From NCBI GenBank assembly GCA_035640155.1, contig DASQWR010000240.1:1-64000 (forward strand): a stretch of DNA of 64,000 bases, written 5' to 3'. The translations under genes and the position numbers were made by a program. Each line of letters opens with the position of its first letter. Position 1 is the stretch's first letter. This document shows, one piece after another, positions 25,601 through 32,909 of the stretch. The stretch comes from JALYQB01 sp035640155. Its GTDB lineage: Bacteria > Actinomycetota > Actinomycetes > Mycobacteriales > Pseudonocardiaceae. The notes beneath the pieces were generated by a model. The model worked only from the letters and a program-made list of their open reading frames with translations. It was not told the origin of the DNA and made no database searches.

Positions 25601-27671
25601 CTGGATGTGGAAGCGTCTCGCCGAAATCCTCAAGGGCGACATCGTGCCGATGCAGCTGGGAACGTTGGTCGGGGCGCCACGTGACGTCCCATTGCCCGTC
25701 CTGGATCAGGCCTACAACGCCGATGACCGCAGCGTGCGCGTGCCGGAACGGGTGGATGCGGACCTGGCGGAGCTGGTCGGCTACTTCATGGGCGATGGCA
25801 GTCTGCATGCAAAAGGCGTTCGATTCTGCGTTGCAGATGCAGATCTCGATGTGGCCGACCGCCTGCGGATCCTGTCAAAGAGCCTGTTCGATCTGGAGCC
25901 CGTTGTCGCCAACTGCGCCGGGTATCAAGAGGTTGTCCTGCCGTCCGTTCGTCTGGCCCGGTGGTGGCGAGCCGCAGGCTTCGGCAAGACTTTGCCGAAC
26001 GAGTTCCACTCCGGTAATGGATGGGGGCCTAGCGTGCCTTCTGCCCTGCTGGAAAGCAACGACCGAGACGTGTACGCGGCCTTCTGTCGTGGACTGTTCG
26101 AGGCAGCCGGTACGGTCCTGGACGGTGTACCGGGTATCACCACGTCTTCCTGCGGGTTCGCTGACGAGTTGCGTACGCTGTTGCTCGCTCTCGGCTTCGT
26201 CACGACCACGCGTCGAGTTGGCGGTGGCTGGGGCGAAACCATGATGCAGGTGCGGCTGCGTAACAACGTCGATGCCCTGAGGTTCGACGAAGAGATCGGG
26301 TTCCTGTCAGAGCGTAAGGCGCTGCTGCTGGCGTCGGATGTTCTCAAGGCGACTGGAGATCCTCGTGTGGAGCGTGTCTTGGGATACGTGTTCGAGCAGG
26401 TTGCAGAGAATGAGGACGGTGGAGTCCAGCCAACCTTCGATCTGTCGGTGCCGTCGAACGTCACCTATGTGGCTTCCGGGTTCGTCAGCCATAACACCAT
26501 CGGCTTCATGATGGACTGCGACACCACCGGTGTCGAGCCGGATTTCTCGCTGGTGAAGTTCAAGAAGCTCGTCGGCGGTGGATCGATGCAGATCGTGAAC
26601 CAGACGGTGCCCAAGGGTCTGGCAGCGCTCGGTTACCTGGCGGAGCAGAGCGAGGCGGTTGTCGAGTACATCTCCGAGCACGGTCATGTCATCAACGCGC
26701 CGGGGCTGCGTCCCGAGCACTACGAGGTGTTCGACTGCGCGATGGGCGAGCGGGCAATCGTGCCGATGGGTCACATCCGGATGATGGCAGCCGTACAGCC
26801 ATTTATCTCGGGCGGGATCTCGAAGACGGTAAATATGCCGGAGACGGCCACCGTCGACGAGGTGGAGGAGATCTACTTCGAGTCCTGGAAGCTCGGGATC
26901 AAGGCGCTCGCGATCTACCGGGACAACTGCAAGGTTGGCCAACCGCTGTCCACCGCGAGGACATCGGCACCGGTCGGCGAGGTGGACAAGGTGGTCGTCG
27001 AGGGCCGGCCGGTGCGCAGACGGCTGCCCAAGAAGCGCCCGAGTGAGACGGTGTCGTTCACCGTCGGCGGTGCCGAGGGCTACCTGACGGCCGGTTCGTA
27101 CCCGGACGACGGGCTCGGCGAGATCTTCGTCAAGATGTCCAAGCAGGGCTCGACCCTGGCTGGGGTCATGGATGCCTTCTCGATGGGGATCTCTATAGCG
27201 CTGCAGTACGGCGTGCCGCTGGAGACCTACGTCTCGAAGTTCGTCAACATGCGCTTCGAGCCGGCGGGCATGACCGACGACCCGGACGTGCGGATGGCGA
27301 CCAGTGTGGTGGACTACCTGTTCCGCCGGATCGCGCTGGACCACCTGCCGTACGAGAAGCGGGCACAGCTTGGTATCTTCTCCGCCGAGGAGCGTGCCGC
27401 GCAGGTGGCGGCGGACTACGGCCCCGTGGACGGCGACGATCAGGTCGACGTCGAGGGCATGCGCACCACGGTGGATGCCAGCAGTGTCCCGCCGCCCACC
27501 CCGGAGACACGCCCGGCGCCAATCTCGGTGGGCAGCTCCACCGAGCTGCTCGAGCTACAGATGGGTAAGGCGGCCGACGCCCCGCTGTGCATGACGTGCG
27601 GGACGAAGATGCGCCCCGCCGGCTCGTGCTACGTCTGCGAGGGCTGCGGCTCCACCAGCGGCTGCAGCTGA
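22611..27671 (+). CDS. nrdJ: Vitamin B12-dependent (class II) ribonucleotide reductase precursor with two inteins
   Basis: The 1686-residue precursor loses inteins of 355 and 381 residues to give a 950-residue NrdJ. NrdJ reduces ribonucleotides to deoxyribonucleotides with adenosylcobalamin and needs no oxygen. Extein landmarks are FNSPVWFNVG, ACFILSVDDTMESI (active-site Cys), GGSGAGLNLS, NPCSE with the thiyl-radical Cys (precursor residue 728), APTGTIGF, and a C-terminal Cys-rich redox/zinc tail (CMTCGTKMRPAGSCYVCEGC). The inteins occupy precursor residues 167-521 and 915-1295. ATG 22611 overlaps the nrdR stop. A perfect hairpin terminator follows. Confidence 0.97.
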   Translation: MTETIGTPATGSGATGSAAGTGSPQPKRALRVERVHTTEGRHPYDEVTWECRDVVMTNWRDGTVNFEQRGVEFPDFWSVNAVNIVTSKYFRGAVGTEARESSLRQLIDRVVQTYTAAGLQHGYFATETDAEIFSHELTWMLLHQVFSFNSPVWFNVGTASPAQVSACQPYDALVSTPAGMVPIGRLVEQDAVGAKVYDAYGLTRVVATKANSVKNVLRIHTKAGHALDVTADHLVWKCSGEGTGGFVEAGTLLPGDQLEWHRREAHGEADFSLREVAEAALAGWLQSDGFGGKYPNRSMRIEAITVTNAELAWVNRALDEVFPGVHRHEVEVPTQDTSLDCRRTRLYGKVLTEFIDAWDLRARGTEMRVPEQLFTAPLPVVAAYLQSLFQAEGYVSTRERPTLVGLDMISEELIRGVQALLARCGIFARVGRKAEKRADRHDLWGIRIQNAGDRRIFADEIGFLDRVKAGKLEASFDIPGRPTLDTERLEIARLEDRGAMEVYDIQTESGEYLSGNLRVHNCFILSVDDTMESILNWYREEGLIFKGGSGAGLNLSRIRSSNELLSSGGTASGPVSFMRGADASAGTIKSGGATRRAAKMVVLDVDHPDISEFVQTKAAEERKIRVLRDAGYDMDLGGKDITSVQYQNANNSVRVSDEFMHAVETDGEFGLRARMTGEVIETVRAKELFREITQAAWECADPGLQYDDTINDWHTCPESGRITASNPCSEYLHLDNSSCNLASLNLMKFLRDDLTFDSERFVKTVELVITAMDISICFADFPTEAITDTTRRFRQLGIGYANLGALLMATGHAYDSEGGRALATSITSLMTGVAYRRSAELAAVVGPYEGYARNAEPHQRVMRKHAAANDLIRTCHHNDRAVQKAATTAWQEGIRLGEKNGWRNAQASVLAPTGCLTGDTLVTTDRGLARLSELGDIYGDRWQPLDALVSSDEGPQRATRFFVNGEEPTRRIVTKGGYRIQGTLTHRVKVVDERTGCWMWKRLAEILKGDIVPMQLGTLVGAPRDVPLPVLDQAYNADDRSVRVPERVDADLAELVGYFMGDGSLHAKGVRFCVADADLDVADRLRILSKSLFDLEPVVANCAGYQEVVLPSVRLARWWRAAGFGKTLPNEFHSGNGWGPSVPSALLESNDRDVYAAFCRGLFEAAGTVLDGVPGITTSSCGFADELRTLLLALGFVTTTRRVGGGWGETMMQVRLRNNVDALRFDEEIGFLSERKALLLASDVLKATGDPRVERVLGYVFEQVAENEDGGVQPTFDLSVPSNVTYVASGFVSHNTIGFMMDCDTTGVEPDFSLVKFKKLVGGGSMQIVNQTVPKGLAALGYLAEQSEAVVEYISEHGHVINAPGLRPEHYEVFDCAMGERAIVPMGHIRMMAAVQPFISGGISKTVNMPETATVDEVEEIYFESWKLGIKALAIYRDNCKVGQPLSTARTSAPVGEVDKVVVEGRPVRRRLPKKRPSETVSFTVGGAEGYLTAGSYPDDGLGEIFVKMSKQGSTLAGVMDAFSMGISIALQYGVPLETYVSKFVNMRFEPAGMTDDPDVRMATSVVDYLFRRIALDHLPYEKRAQLGIFSAEERAAQVAADYGPVDGDDQVDVEGMRTTVDASSVPPPTPETRPAPISVGSSTELLELQMGKAADAPLCMTCGTKMRPAGSCYVCEGCGSTSGCS
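23109..24173 (+). other. NrdJ intein 1 with LAGLIDADG homing endonuclease, 355 aa
   Basis: The intein begins at Cys1 (CQPYDALVSTPAG, block A) and ends in VHN before the +1 Cys of CFILSV. Block B TADH is present. Two dodecapeptide-like motifs, LAGWLQSDGFGG and AAYLQSLFQAEGYV, mark a LAGLIDADG endonuclease, whose acidic residues (D, E) are intact. It interrupts NrdJ exactly before the conserved active-site Cys of the extein. Codon use is visibly less GC-rich than in the exteins (for example around 23232-23260). Confidence 0.93.
25353..26495 (+). other. NrdJ intein 2 with LAGLIDADG homing endonuclease, 381 aa
   Basis: The intein begins at Cys1 (CLTGDTLVTTDRGLARL) and ends in VSHN before Thr+1 (TIGFMMDCD). 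Block B is GTLTHRV. LAGLIDADG motifs are LVGYFMGDGSL and AAFCRGLFEAAGTV. The insertion splits the conserved APTG-TIGF substrate-phosphate loop of NrdJ. All splicing residues are present, and the +1 residue is Thr rather than Cys. Base composition is shifted relative to the extein, as in intein 1. Confidence 0.93.
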
Positions 27672-27684
27672 CCACGCAGCCTGC

Positions 27685-27718
27685 TCCGGTGGGAGCGGCG
27701 AGGGCCGCTCCCACCGGA
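27685..27718. terminator. Bidirectional hairpin terminator after nrdJ
   Basis: A perfect 15-bp stem (TCCGGTGGGAGCGGC / GCCGCTCCCACCGGA) with a 4-base loop sits between the convergent nrdJ and PAC2 genes. There is no U-tract, as usual in high-GC actinobacteria. It can serve both directions. Confidence 0.8.
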
Positions 27719-27722
27719 TAGC

Positions 27723-28658
27723 TCAGGTGGCAGTGCCGCCCTGCTCGGCATCGCCCTGCTCGGCGAGGAACTGCTCGAGCTCGGCACCGATCTCGTCTGC
27801 GGTCGGCAGGTTCTCGGCGTCGGCGGCGAGCAGCGAGCGGCGACCGCGCGTCTCGACCGCCTGGTCGAACTGCTGCTCGAGGTGCCGGACCACGTTGGCG
27901 ACCTCCTGGGAGCTTCCGACCTGCTCGTCGACCTCGGCGCGCATCCGCTCGGCTGCGGAGCGCAGCTCCTCGACGGGCACCGCGAGGCCACTGGTGCTGC
28001 GCAGCTGCTCCAGCAGGCCCCGTGCGGCCTCCGGGTACTCCATCCTGGCCAGGTAGTGCGGCACGTGCGCGGCGAAGCCGACGGCGTCGTGCCCGGCCTC
28101 ACCCAAGCGGAGCTCGAGCAGCGCTGAGACGCTTGCCGGCACCTCGACGGTCCCGAACCAGGATTCGTGGCCGGCGACGAGCTCCGGACGGGTGGCGTGC
28201 GCGGTGAGGGTGAACGGGCGGGTGTGCGGTACCGCCATGGGCACCGCGTCGAGCCCGACCGTGAGCCGGACGCCGAACCGCTCGACCAGCTCGGTCACCG
28301 CGCGGACGAAGCGCTCCCACTGCAGGTCGGGCTCGGACCCGGCCAGCAGCAGGAACGGCGTTCCGTCGCTGTCGAGGACCTCGTACAGGGCGAGCTCGGG
28401 CTGGGCGTAGCTCCCCCAGTGGTCCCCCTCGAACGTCATGACGGGACGGCGCGAGCGGTAGTCCAACAGCTGATCGACATCGAACGTGGCGACAAGGCGG
28501 TGTTCCAAGTGCTCCAGCAGGTGCTCAACGGCGCGTCGCCCGCCATGGCCAGCGTCGATGAACCCGGCGAGTCCGTGCACCAGCACCGGACCCTCCGCGG
28601 GTCCCGGCGCGCTGGCCTCGCCCTCGATCCGGTACAGCTCACTTGTCGGCTCGGTCAC
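27723..28658 (-). CDS. PAC2 family protein
   Basis: The 311-residue protein carries a PAC2-type fold: GFIDAGHGGRRAVEHLLEHLEHRLVATFDVDQLLDYRSRRP at the N-terminus and a mid-region with LLAGSEPDLQWERFVRAVTELVERFG. Members act as proteasome-assembly-chaperone-like proteins or are of unknown role in actinobacteria. The C-terminal 80 residues are charged and coiled (LRSAAERMRAEVDEQVG...). GTG 28658 is the chosen start because GAGG lies about 6 bp upstream; an in-frame GTG at 28685 has no such site. It is convergent to nrdJ. Confidence 0.85.
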   Translation of the reverse strand: MTEPTSELYRIEGEASAPGPAEGPVLVHGLAGFIDAGHGGRRAVEHLLEHLEHRLVATFDVDQLLDYRSRRPVMTFEGDHWGSYAQPELALYEVLDSDGTPFLLLAGSEPDLQWERFVRAVTELVERFGVRLTVGLDAVPMAVPHTRPFTLTAHATRPELVAGHESWFGTVEVPASVSALLELRLGEAGHDAVGFAAHVPHYLARMEYPEAARGLLEQLRSTSGLAVPVEELRSAAERMRAEVDEQVGSSQEVANVVRHLEQQFDQAVETRGRRSLLAADAENLPTADEIGAELEQFLAEQGDAEQGGTAT

Positions 28659-28837
28659 TGCAGCCTCGCTTTCGTCGGTTCTCACGATGTGCAACGCCGC
28701 AGGCCCCCTGATCCATCCCCCAATCCATCTCGCAGAGGCGTCATCGGCACACCCACCCCCAGGCCTCCCTGTTACTGGCAACGACTATCGTTTACGCTCA
28801 CCCCTGACCGATCACTATCCGGAAGAGACTCACCACT

Positions 28838-29830
28838 GTGCGTATCGCCTTCGTCGGCAAGGGTGGCAGCGGAAAGACGACGCTGTCGGCCCTGTTCACC
28901 CGCCACCTCGCAGCGCTCGGGCGCCCCGTCCTCGCAATCGACGCGGACATCAACCAGCACCTGGGCCAGGCCCTCGGTCTCGGTGACGCTGCCGTCGCCG
29001 CGATCCCGCCACTCGGCACGGATCTGCCCTGGATCAAAGACCACCTGCGCGGGGACAACCCCCGGATCGCCTCCACCTCGGCGATGATCAAGACGACGCC
29101 ACCCGGGCGGGGGTCCCGGCTGCTGCGGCTGGACCCGGGCGACGAGCTGCACCGGCGGTTCGCCCGGCCCGCCGGTGGCGTGCACCTGATGCTCACCGGG
29201 GAGTTCGAGTCCGACGACATCGGCGTCTCCTGCTACCACTCCAAGACCGGGGCCGTGGAGCTCTACCTCAATCACCTGCTCGACGGGCCGGGGGAGTACG
29301 TGGTGGTGGACATGACCGCCGGTGCGGACGTGCTCGCCTCCGGGCTGTTCACCCGGTTCGACCTGGTGGTGCTGGTGAGCGAGCCGACCCGGCGCGGGGT
29401 GGGGGTGCACCGGCAGTTCCGGGAGCACGCCGAGGGGCACGCGGTGCGGCTGGCGGTGGTGGGCAACAAGGTGGCCGGGGCGGACGACGAGGCCTGGCTG
29501 CGTGCGCAGCTCGGGGACGCGTTGCTCGCGACCGTCGGCCAGTCCGCGTGGGTGCGGGCGGCCGAGCAGGGGCGTGCCCCGGAGTTCTCGCTCGTCGAGG
29601 CCGGTACCCGGGCGGCCCTCGACACGGTGCTCGACGAGCTCGACGGCCTGCAGCGCGACTGGGAGGCCTACCACCGCGACACCGTGCACTTCCACCTGCG
29701 CAATGCAGCTGCCTGGGGCAGCCGTTCGGCGGGCGTGGACCTCGCCGAGCAGGTGGACCCTGAGTTCGTCCCGGGTCCGGCGGCGCTGCGCGCCGGCCCG
29801 GTCTCCGTGGGCGCCGTGCCCGCGGACTGA
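28838..29830 (+). CDS. CooC/MinD-like P-loop ATPase
   Basis: The 330-residue soluble protein starts at GTG 28838. The deviant Walker A KGGSGKTT at residues 8-15 and the DADIN motif near residue 37 place it in the MinD/ParA/CooC group. A middle block (HLMLTGEFESDDIGVSCYHSKTGAVELYLNHLLDG) and VVVDMTAGADVLASG (Walker B region) follow. The CooC subgroup handles metallocentre insertion, but no nickel or CODH genes are near, so the role is open. The next gene, 23 bp downstream, is likely cotranscribed and is probably its partner. Confidence 0.75.
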   Translation: MRIAFVGKGGSGKTTLSALFTRHLAALGRPVLAIDADINQHLGQALGLGDAAVAAIPPLGTDLPWIKDHLRGDNPRIASTSAMIKTTPPGRGSRLLRLDPGDELHRRFARPAGGVHLMLTGEFESDDIGVSCYHSKTGAVELYLNHLLDGPGEYVVVDMTAGADVLASGLFTRFDLVVLVSEPTRRGVGVHRQFREHAEGHAVRLAVVGNKVAGADDEAWLRAQLGDALLATVGQSAWVRAAEQGRAPEFSLVEAGTRAALDTVLDELDGLQRDWEAYHRDTVHFHLRNAAAWGSRSAGVDLAEQVDPEFVPGPAALRAGPVSVGAVPAD

Positions 29831-29853
29831 AACACCCGACCCTGGAGGATCGA

Positions 29854-30249
29854 ATGTCGCTGGACGTCCCACCCACCATAATCGAAGCAGCCGAGCGCGG
29901 TGAGCTCGACGATGCCGAGTTCGTCGCCGTCGTGCGGAGCTCGCTGCCCTACGCCTGGCAGGTCATCTCCGGCGTGGTCGGCGACCTCGCCCTCGACCCC
30001 GAGGCCGAGCGGGCGGACCACTCGGTGCCCCCACCCAACGAGGCCGCCCGGGGGCAGTTGCTGCGGGCGTTGGCCAGCGACGCGATCCGGGGTGCGCTGC
30101 AGCGCCACTTCGGGGTGCAGCTCGCCTTCCAGAACTGCCACCGGGTCGCCGCGTTCCGCCCCGAGGCCGTCGGTGGTGAGCGCTACCGGAGGTTCATCTC
30201 GCCGCGCGAGCAGGTGCTGAACCAGACCCCACAGCTGCGGGACTGCTGA
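29854..30249 (+). CDS. Conserved hypothetical partner of the P-loop ATPase
   Basis: The 131-residue soluble protein has a ribosome site (GGAGG) before ATG 29854. It has a conserved look: PYAWQVISGVVGDL, NEAARGQLLRALASDAIRGALQRHFGVQLAFQNCHRVAAFRP, and a C-terminal FISPREQVLNQTPQLRDC. Two Cys and several His are present, but no known metal or catalytic motif is recognised. I believe similar proteins occur in Streptomyces, but I cannot name a family. Its proximity to the ATPase suggests a common function. Confidence 0.65.
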   Translation: MSLDVPPTIIEAAERGELDDAEFVAVVRSSLPYAWQVISGVVGDLALDPEAERADHSVPPPNEAARGQLLRALASDAIRGALQRHFGVQLAFQNCHRVAAFRPEAVGGERYRRFISPREQVLNQTPQLRDC

Positions 30250-30314
30250 ACGGGAGGACTGCTGAGTCCCGGGTGGGGGATGCGGCTGTTCGCGTGTCCT
30301 CCACCGGGCCACCA

Positions 30315-30977
30315 ATGATCGACTTTCGTGAACCGGCTCGGTGCGGGCAGTCTCAACGGGTGTCGTCGGGATCTCGTCACCTCCAGGCCTTTCTCGCAGC
30401 CGCCGCCCGCAACCCGCAGGCGGTGGGCGCGGTGGCCCCCACCTCGGCCCGCCTCGCCGAACGGCTGGCCGGAATCGTCCCGGGCACCGGTGAGCCGGTG
30501 GTCGTCGAGCTCGGCCCCGGCACCGGCCCCACCACGGCGGCGGTGCAGCACCGGCTTGCCGGCCGGGGTCGGCACCTCGCCGTGGAGCTCGACCCGGTGC
30601 TTGCCCAGCACGTCGCGCGCGAGCAACCCGGTGCCGAGGTGGTCGTCGGCGACGCGACCGCCCTCGATGACCTGCTCGCCGAGCGGGGCATCCCGGAGGT
30701 GGACGCGGTGGTCTCGGGACTGCCGTGGTCGCTGATCCGGCCCGACGCGCAACGCGCCATCCTCGACGCCGTGACGCGGGCGCTGCGCCCCGGTGCCCCC
30801 TTCACCACGATCGCCTACCTGCACGCGCTGCCGATGGGCGGTGCCCGCCGCTTCCGGGCGCTGCTCGACGAGGTGTTCGACGAGGTGCTCACCACCCGCA
30901 CGGTGTGGCGCAATCTGCCCCCCGCAGTGACCTACGTGTGCCGGCGCCCGCGAACGCCCGTCGGGCGCGTCAGCTGA
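30315..30977 (+). CDS. Class I SAM-dependent methyltransferase (phospholipid methyltransferase-like)
   Basis: The 220-residue protein has methyltransferase motif I VVELGPGTGPTTAAV followed by the acidic end of strand 2 (LAVELDPVLAQHV) and motif IV VVSGLPWSLIRPDAQRAIL. The N-terminal helix (LQAFLAAAARNPQAVGAVAPTS) is typical of phospholipid N-methyltransferase and KsgA-like proteins. ATG 30315 is used; GTG 30360 is an alternative with similar support. The substrate is not deducible. It lies between the ATPase pair and a lipoprotein gene. Confidence 0.78.
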   Translation: MIDFREPARCGQSQRVSSGSRHLQAFLAAAARNPQAVGAVAPTSARLAERLAGIVPGTGEPVVVELGPGTGPTTAAVQHRLAGRGRHLAVELDPVLAQHVAREQPGAEVVVGDATALDDLLAERGIPEVDAVVSGLPWSLIRPDAQRAILDAVTRALRPGAPFTTIAYLHALPMGGARRFRALLDEVFDEVLTTRTVWRNLPPAVTYVCRRPRTPVGRVS

Positions 30978-30994
30978 GCACGGGTGGACGGGGC

Positions 30995-31681
30995 ATGCCC
31001 ACCGCTGGGAGTACCGCGGCCCGGTACGCGGCTGTGCTCCTCGCCGCAGCCGTGCTCGCGGGGTGTACGCGAGAGGTCGCGGGTACACCGCAGCCCGCGG
31101 ACGCGGCGGGTTACTCGAGTCCGGCACCGACCCGGACGGTGCTGCGGGACGCCCTGTTGCCGGCCGGGGCGTTGCCCCCCGGGCCGCAGTACCAGGTGCT
31201 CACCACGGTGCCCGACCTCGGCGGGCTCGCTGAGATGGTCGAGTCCGTACAGCCCCCCGAATGCCGCCGGGTGCTGGAGCTGGTCGCCACCGCTGCCGGA
31301 GAGGTCGACGAGGTGGCCGCGGTAAGTGGGGCCTCGACGGACGGGTTCATCGCGATCGGGTTGCTGCGGGGCGAGGATCTGCTTGAGCTCACCGTGCTGG
31401 AGGCTGGGTTGCGCGCGTGCCCCTCCTACGGCATCGATGCCGGGGGCGCCCGAGTGCAGGCCGATCAGCAAGTGCAGCCCCCGCCCGGACTGGGTGCTGA
31501 CGTCGAGTTGTACTACACCAGCACCGTCACGGCGCCCGGGGCGCCGCCGCTACAGCAGGCCTCGGTGGTGCTGCGGGACGGGGACGTGCAGATCTCGGTG
31601 AACACCGCGGGAACGTTCACTGCCGGGGTGGTGGAACTCGCTCGCACATCGCTGGAACGCAAGCGCGACGTGCTGGGCTGA
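30995..31681 (+). CDS. Lipoprotein of unknown function
   Basis: The 228-residue protein has a clear lipoprotein signal (AARYAAVLLAAAVLAGC, lipobox LAGC, Cys23). The mature part has no recognised domain. It contains two Cys pairs (PPECRRVL, LRACPSYG) that may form disulfides, and it resembles small sensor or LpqN-like mycobacterial lipoproteins in composition. It should sit on the outer face of the membrane. It starts 17 bp after the methyltransferase stop. Confidence 0.75.
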   Translation: MPTAGSTAARYAAVLLAAAVLAGCTREVAGTPQPADAAGYSSPAPTRTVLRDALLPAGALPPGPQYQVLTTVPDLGGLAEMVESVQPPECRRVLELVATAAGEVDEVAAVSGASTDGFIAIGLLRGEDLLELTVLEAGLRACPSYGIDAGGARVQADQQVQPPPGLGADVELYYTSTVTAPGAPPLQQASVVLRDGDVQISVNTAGTFTAGVVELARTSLERKRDVLG

Positions 31682-31741
31682 CCCGCGCGGGACACGAAGC
31701 CACCAGCGACGCAGGGCATGGCGCCGCTTGTCCCCAAGCAT

Positions 31742-31757
31742 GACCTGTCCACAGGTC
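31742..31757. promoter_or_regulatory. Inverted repeat upstream of the DUF4192 gene
   Basis: Perfect 7-bp arms GACCTGT and ACAGGTC flank CC, 47 bp before the DUF4192 start. The site could be an operator. It also contains CTGTCCACA, close to a DnaA box. No binder is known. Confidence 0.35.
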
Positions 31758-31804
31758 CATGGGCACTCGCTGTCCCGGCCCGCCGCCGCATCGCATCGTG
31801 AGGT

Positions 31805-32854
31805 ATGAGCGCAGCATCCCCCACCCGCGTCCGCCTCACCGATCCCAGCGAGTTGATCGCCGCCGTGCCGCACCTGCTCGGGTTCCACCCGCGCGACTCA
31901 CTCGTGGTGATCAGCCTCGATGGGCGGCGCCTGGGCGTGACGCTGCGTGCCGACCTGGTCGACCCGGAGCACCGGGAGCTCCTCGCCGAGCAACTGACCG
32001 GCCCGCTGGTGCACCAGCAGCTCACCGGGGTCGTGCTGCTGGTCGTCGGCGCGCTGTCGGGGCGGGTCGGCGGTCCCGGCGGTGATCCCGGTAGCGCGGA
32101 ACTGCCGCACCGCTGCCTCGTCGACACCGTGGACGACGTGCTGGCCGCCCAGGGGATCGGTGTGCAACACGCCCTGTGGGCGGCTTCGACGAGCCCAGGG
32201 GCAGGCTGGTGCTGCTATGACGAACTGGGCTGCGCGGGTGCGGTAGGTGACCCCGCCGCCTCGCCGATGGCGGCGGCGACGGTCGCGGCCGGCGCGGTGA
32301 CCTTCGCCAGCCGGGAGGAGCTCGCCGGCCTGCTCACCCCGGATCCCGCGGAGGCGCTCGCCCGGCGCGGCAGGCTGTTGGCGGCTGCCGACGTGGAGCA
32401 TCCGCTGGACTCGGCGACGGCCGCGCGGCGGGTCGAGCGGTTGGGGCAGCTGCACGCTGCCACGGCAATGGGTGCCCTGGTGCTCGACGATGCAGGCGTG
32501 GTGGAGGTCGCCTCCGCACTCTGCGATCACCGGGTCCGGGACAGGTGCCTGGCGTGGAGCGTCGGCACCGGTGCGGCAGCCGCCGAGCAGCTGTGGCTGG
32601 CACTGGTGCGGGCCACCCCAGCCCCGCAGCGCGCCGAACCTGCCGCGCTGCTGGCGTGCACCGCCTACCTGCGGGGTGACGGTGCGCTGGCCGGGCTCGC
32701 CCTGGAGGTCGCGCTCGCCGCCTGCCCGGAGCACGCCCTGGCCGGGCTGCTGCGCGCTGCGCTGGACGGCGGCCTGCCACCCGACCTGCTGCGCAGTGTT
32801 GCGCGGGACGCGGCGGCGGCCGCCAGCGAGGTGCTGGACTCTGACGAGGAATGA
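31805..32854 (+). CDS. DUF4192 domain protein
   Basis: The 349-residue protein starts at ATG 31805. The N-terminus RLTDPSELIAAVPHLLGFHPRDSLVVISLDGRRLG is the hallmark of actinobacterial DUF4192. The rest is an Ala/Leu-rich helical body with a conserved WCCYDELGC-like segment. No catalytic role is known. It is the last plus-strand gene before galE; its stop codon lies inside a 16-bp tandem repeat. Confidence 0.85.
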   Translation: MSAASPTRVRLTDPSELIAAVPHLLGFHPRDSLVVISLDGRRLGVTLRADLVDPEHRELLAEQLTGPLVHQQLTGVVLLVVGALSGRVGGPGGDPGSAELPHRCLVDTVDDVLAAQGIGVQHALWAASTSPGAGWCCYDELGCAGAVGDPAASPMAAATVAAGAVTFASREELAGLLTPDPAEALARRGRLLAAADVEHPLDSATAARRVERLGQLHAATAMGALVLDDAGVVEVASALCDHRVRDRCLAWSVGTGAAAAEQLWLALVRATPAPQRAEPAALLACTAYLRGDGALAGLALEVALAACPEHALAGLLRAALDGGLPPDLLRSVARDAAAAASEVLDSDEE

Positions 32855-32892
32855 CGGGGACGAGGAATGACGGGGGCGAGGAATGACGGGGG
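32845..32892 (+). repeat. 16-bp tandem repeat, three copies
   Basis: CGAGGAATGACGGGGG occurs three times head to tail (first copy ends in A instead of G), with a partial fourth. The first copy covers the DUF4192 stop codon and the rest fills the gap to galE. No hairpin is formed, so it is not a classical terminator. Confidence 0.9.
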
Positions 32893-32909
32893 CGAGGGGT
32901 GGACGGAGA

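Noticed and set aside
24147..25808. 553-codon ORF antisense to nrdJ
   Set aside because: It runs across extein and intein alike, which a real gene would be unlikely to do, and shows no motif.
22611..27671. Reading nrdJ as several genes or as disrupted by insertions
   Set aside because: The frame is continuous, and both insertions have complete intein splice motifs, so it is one precursor.
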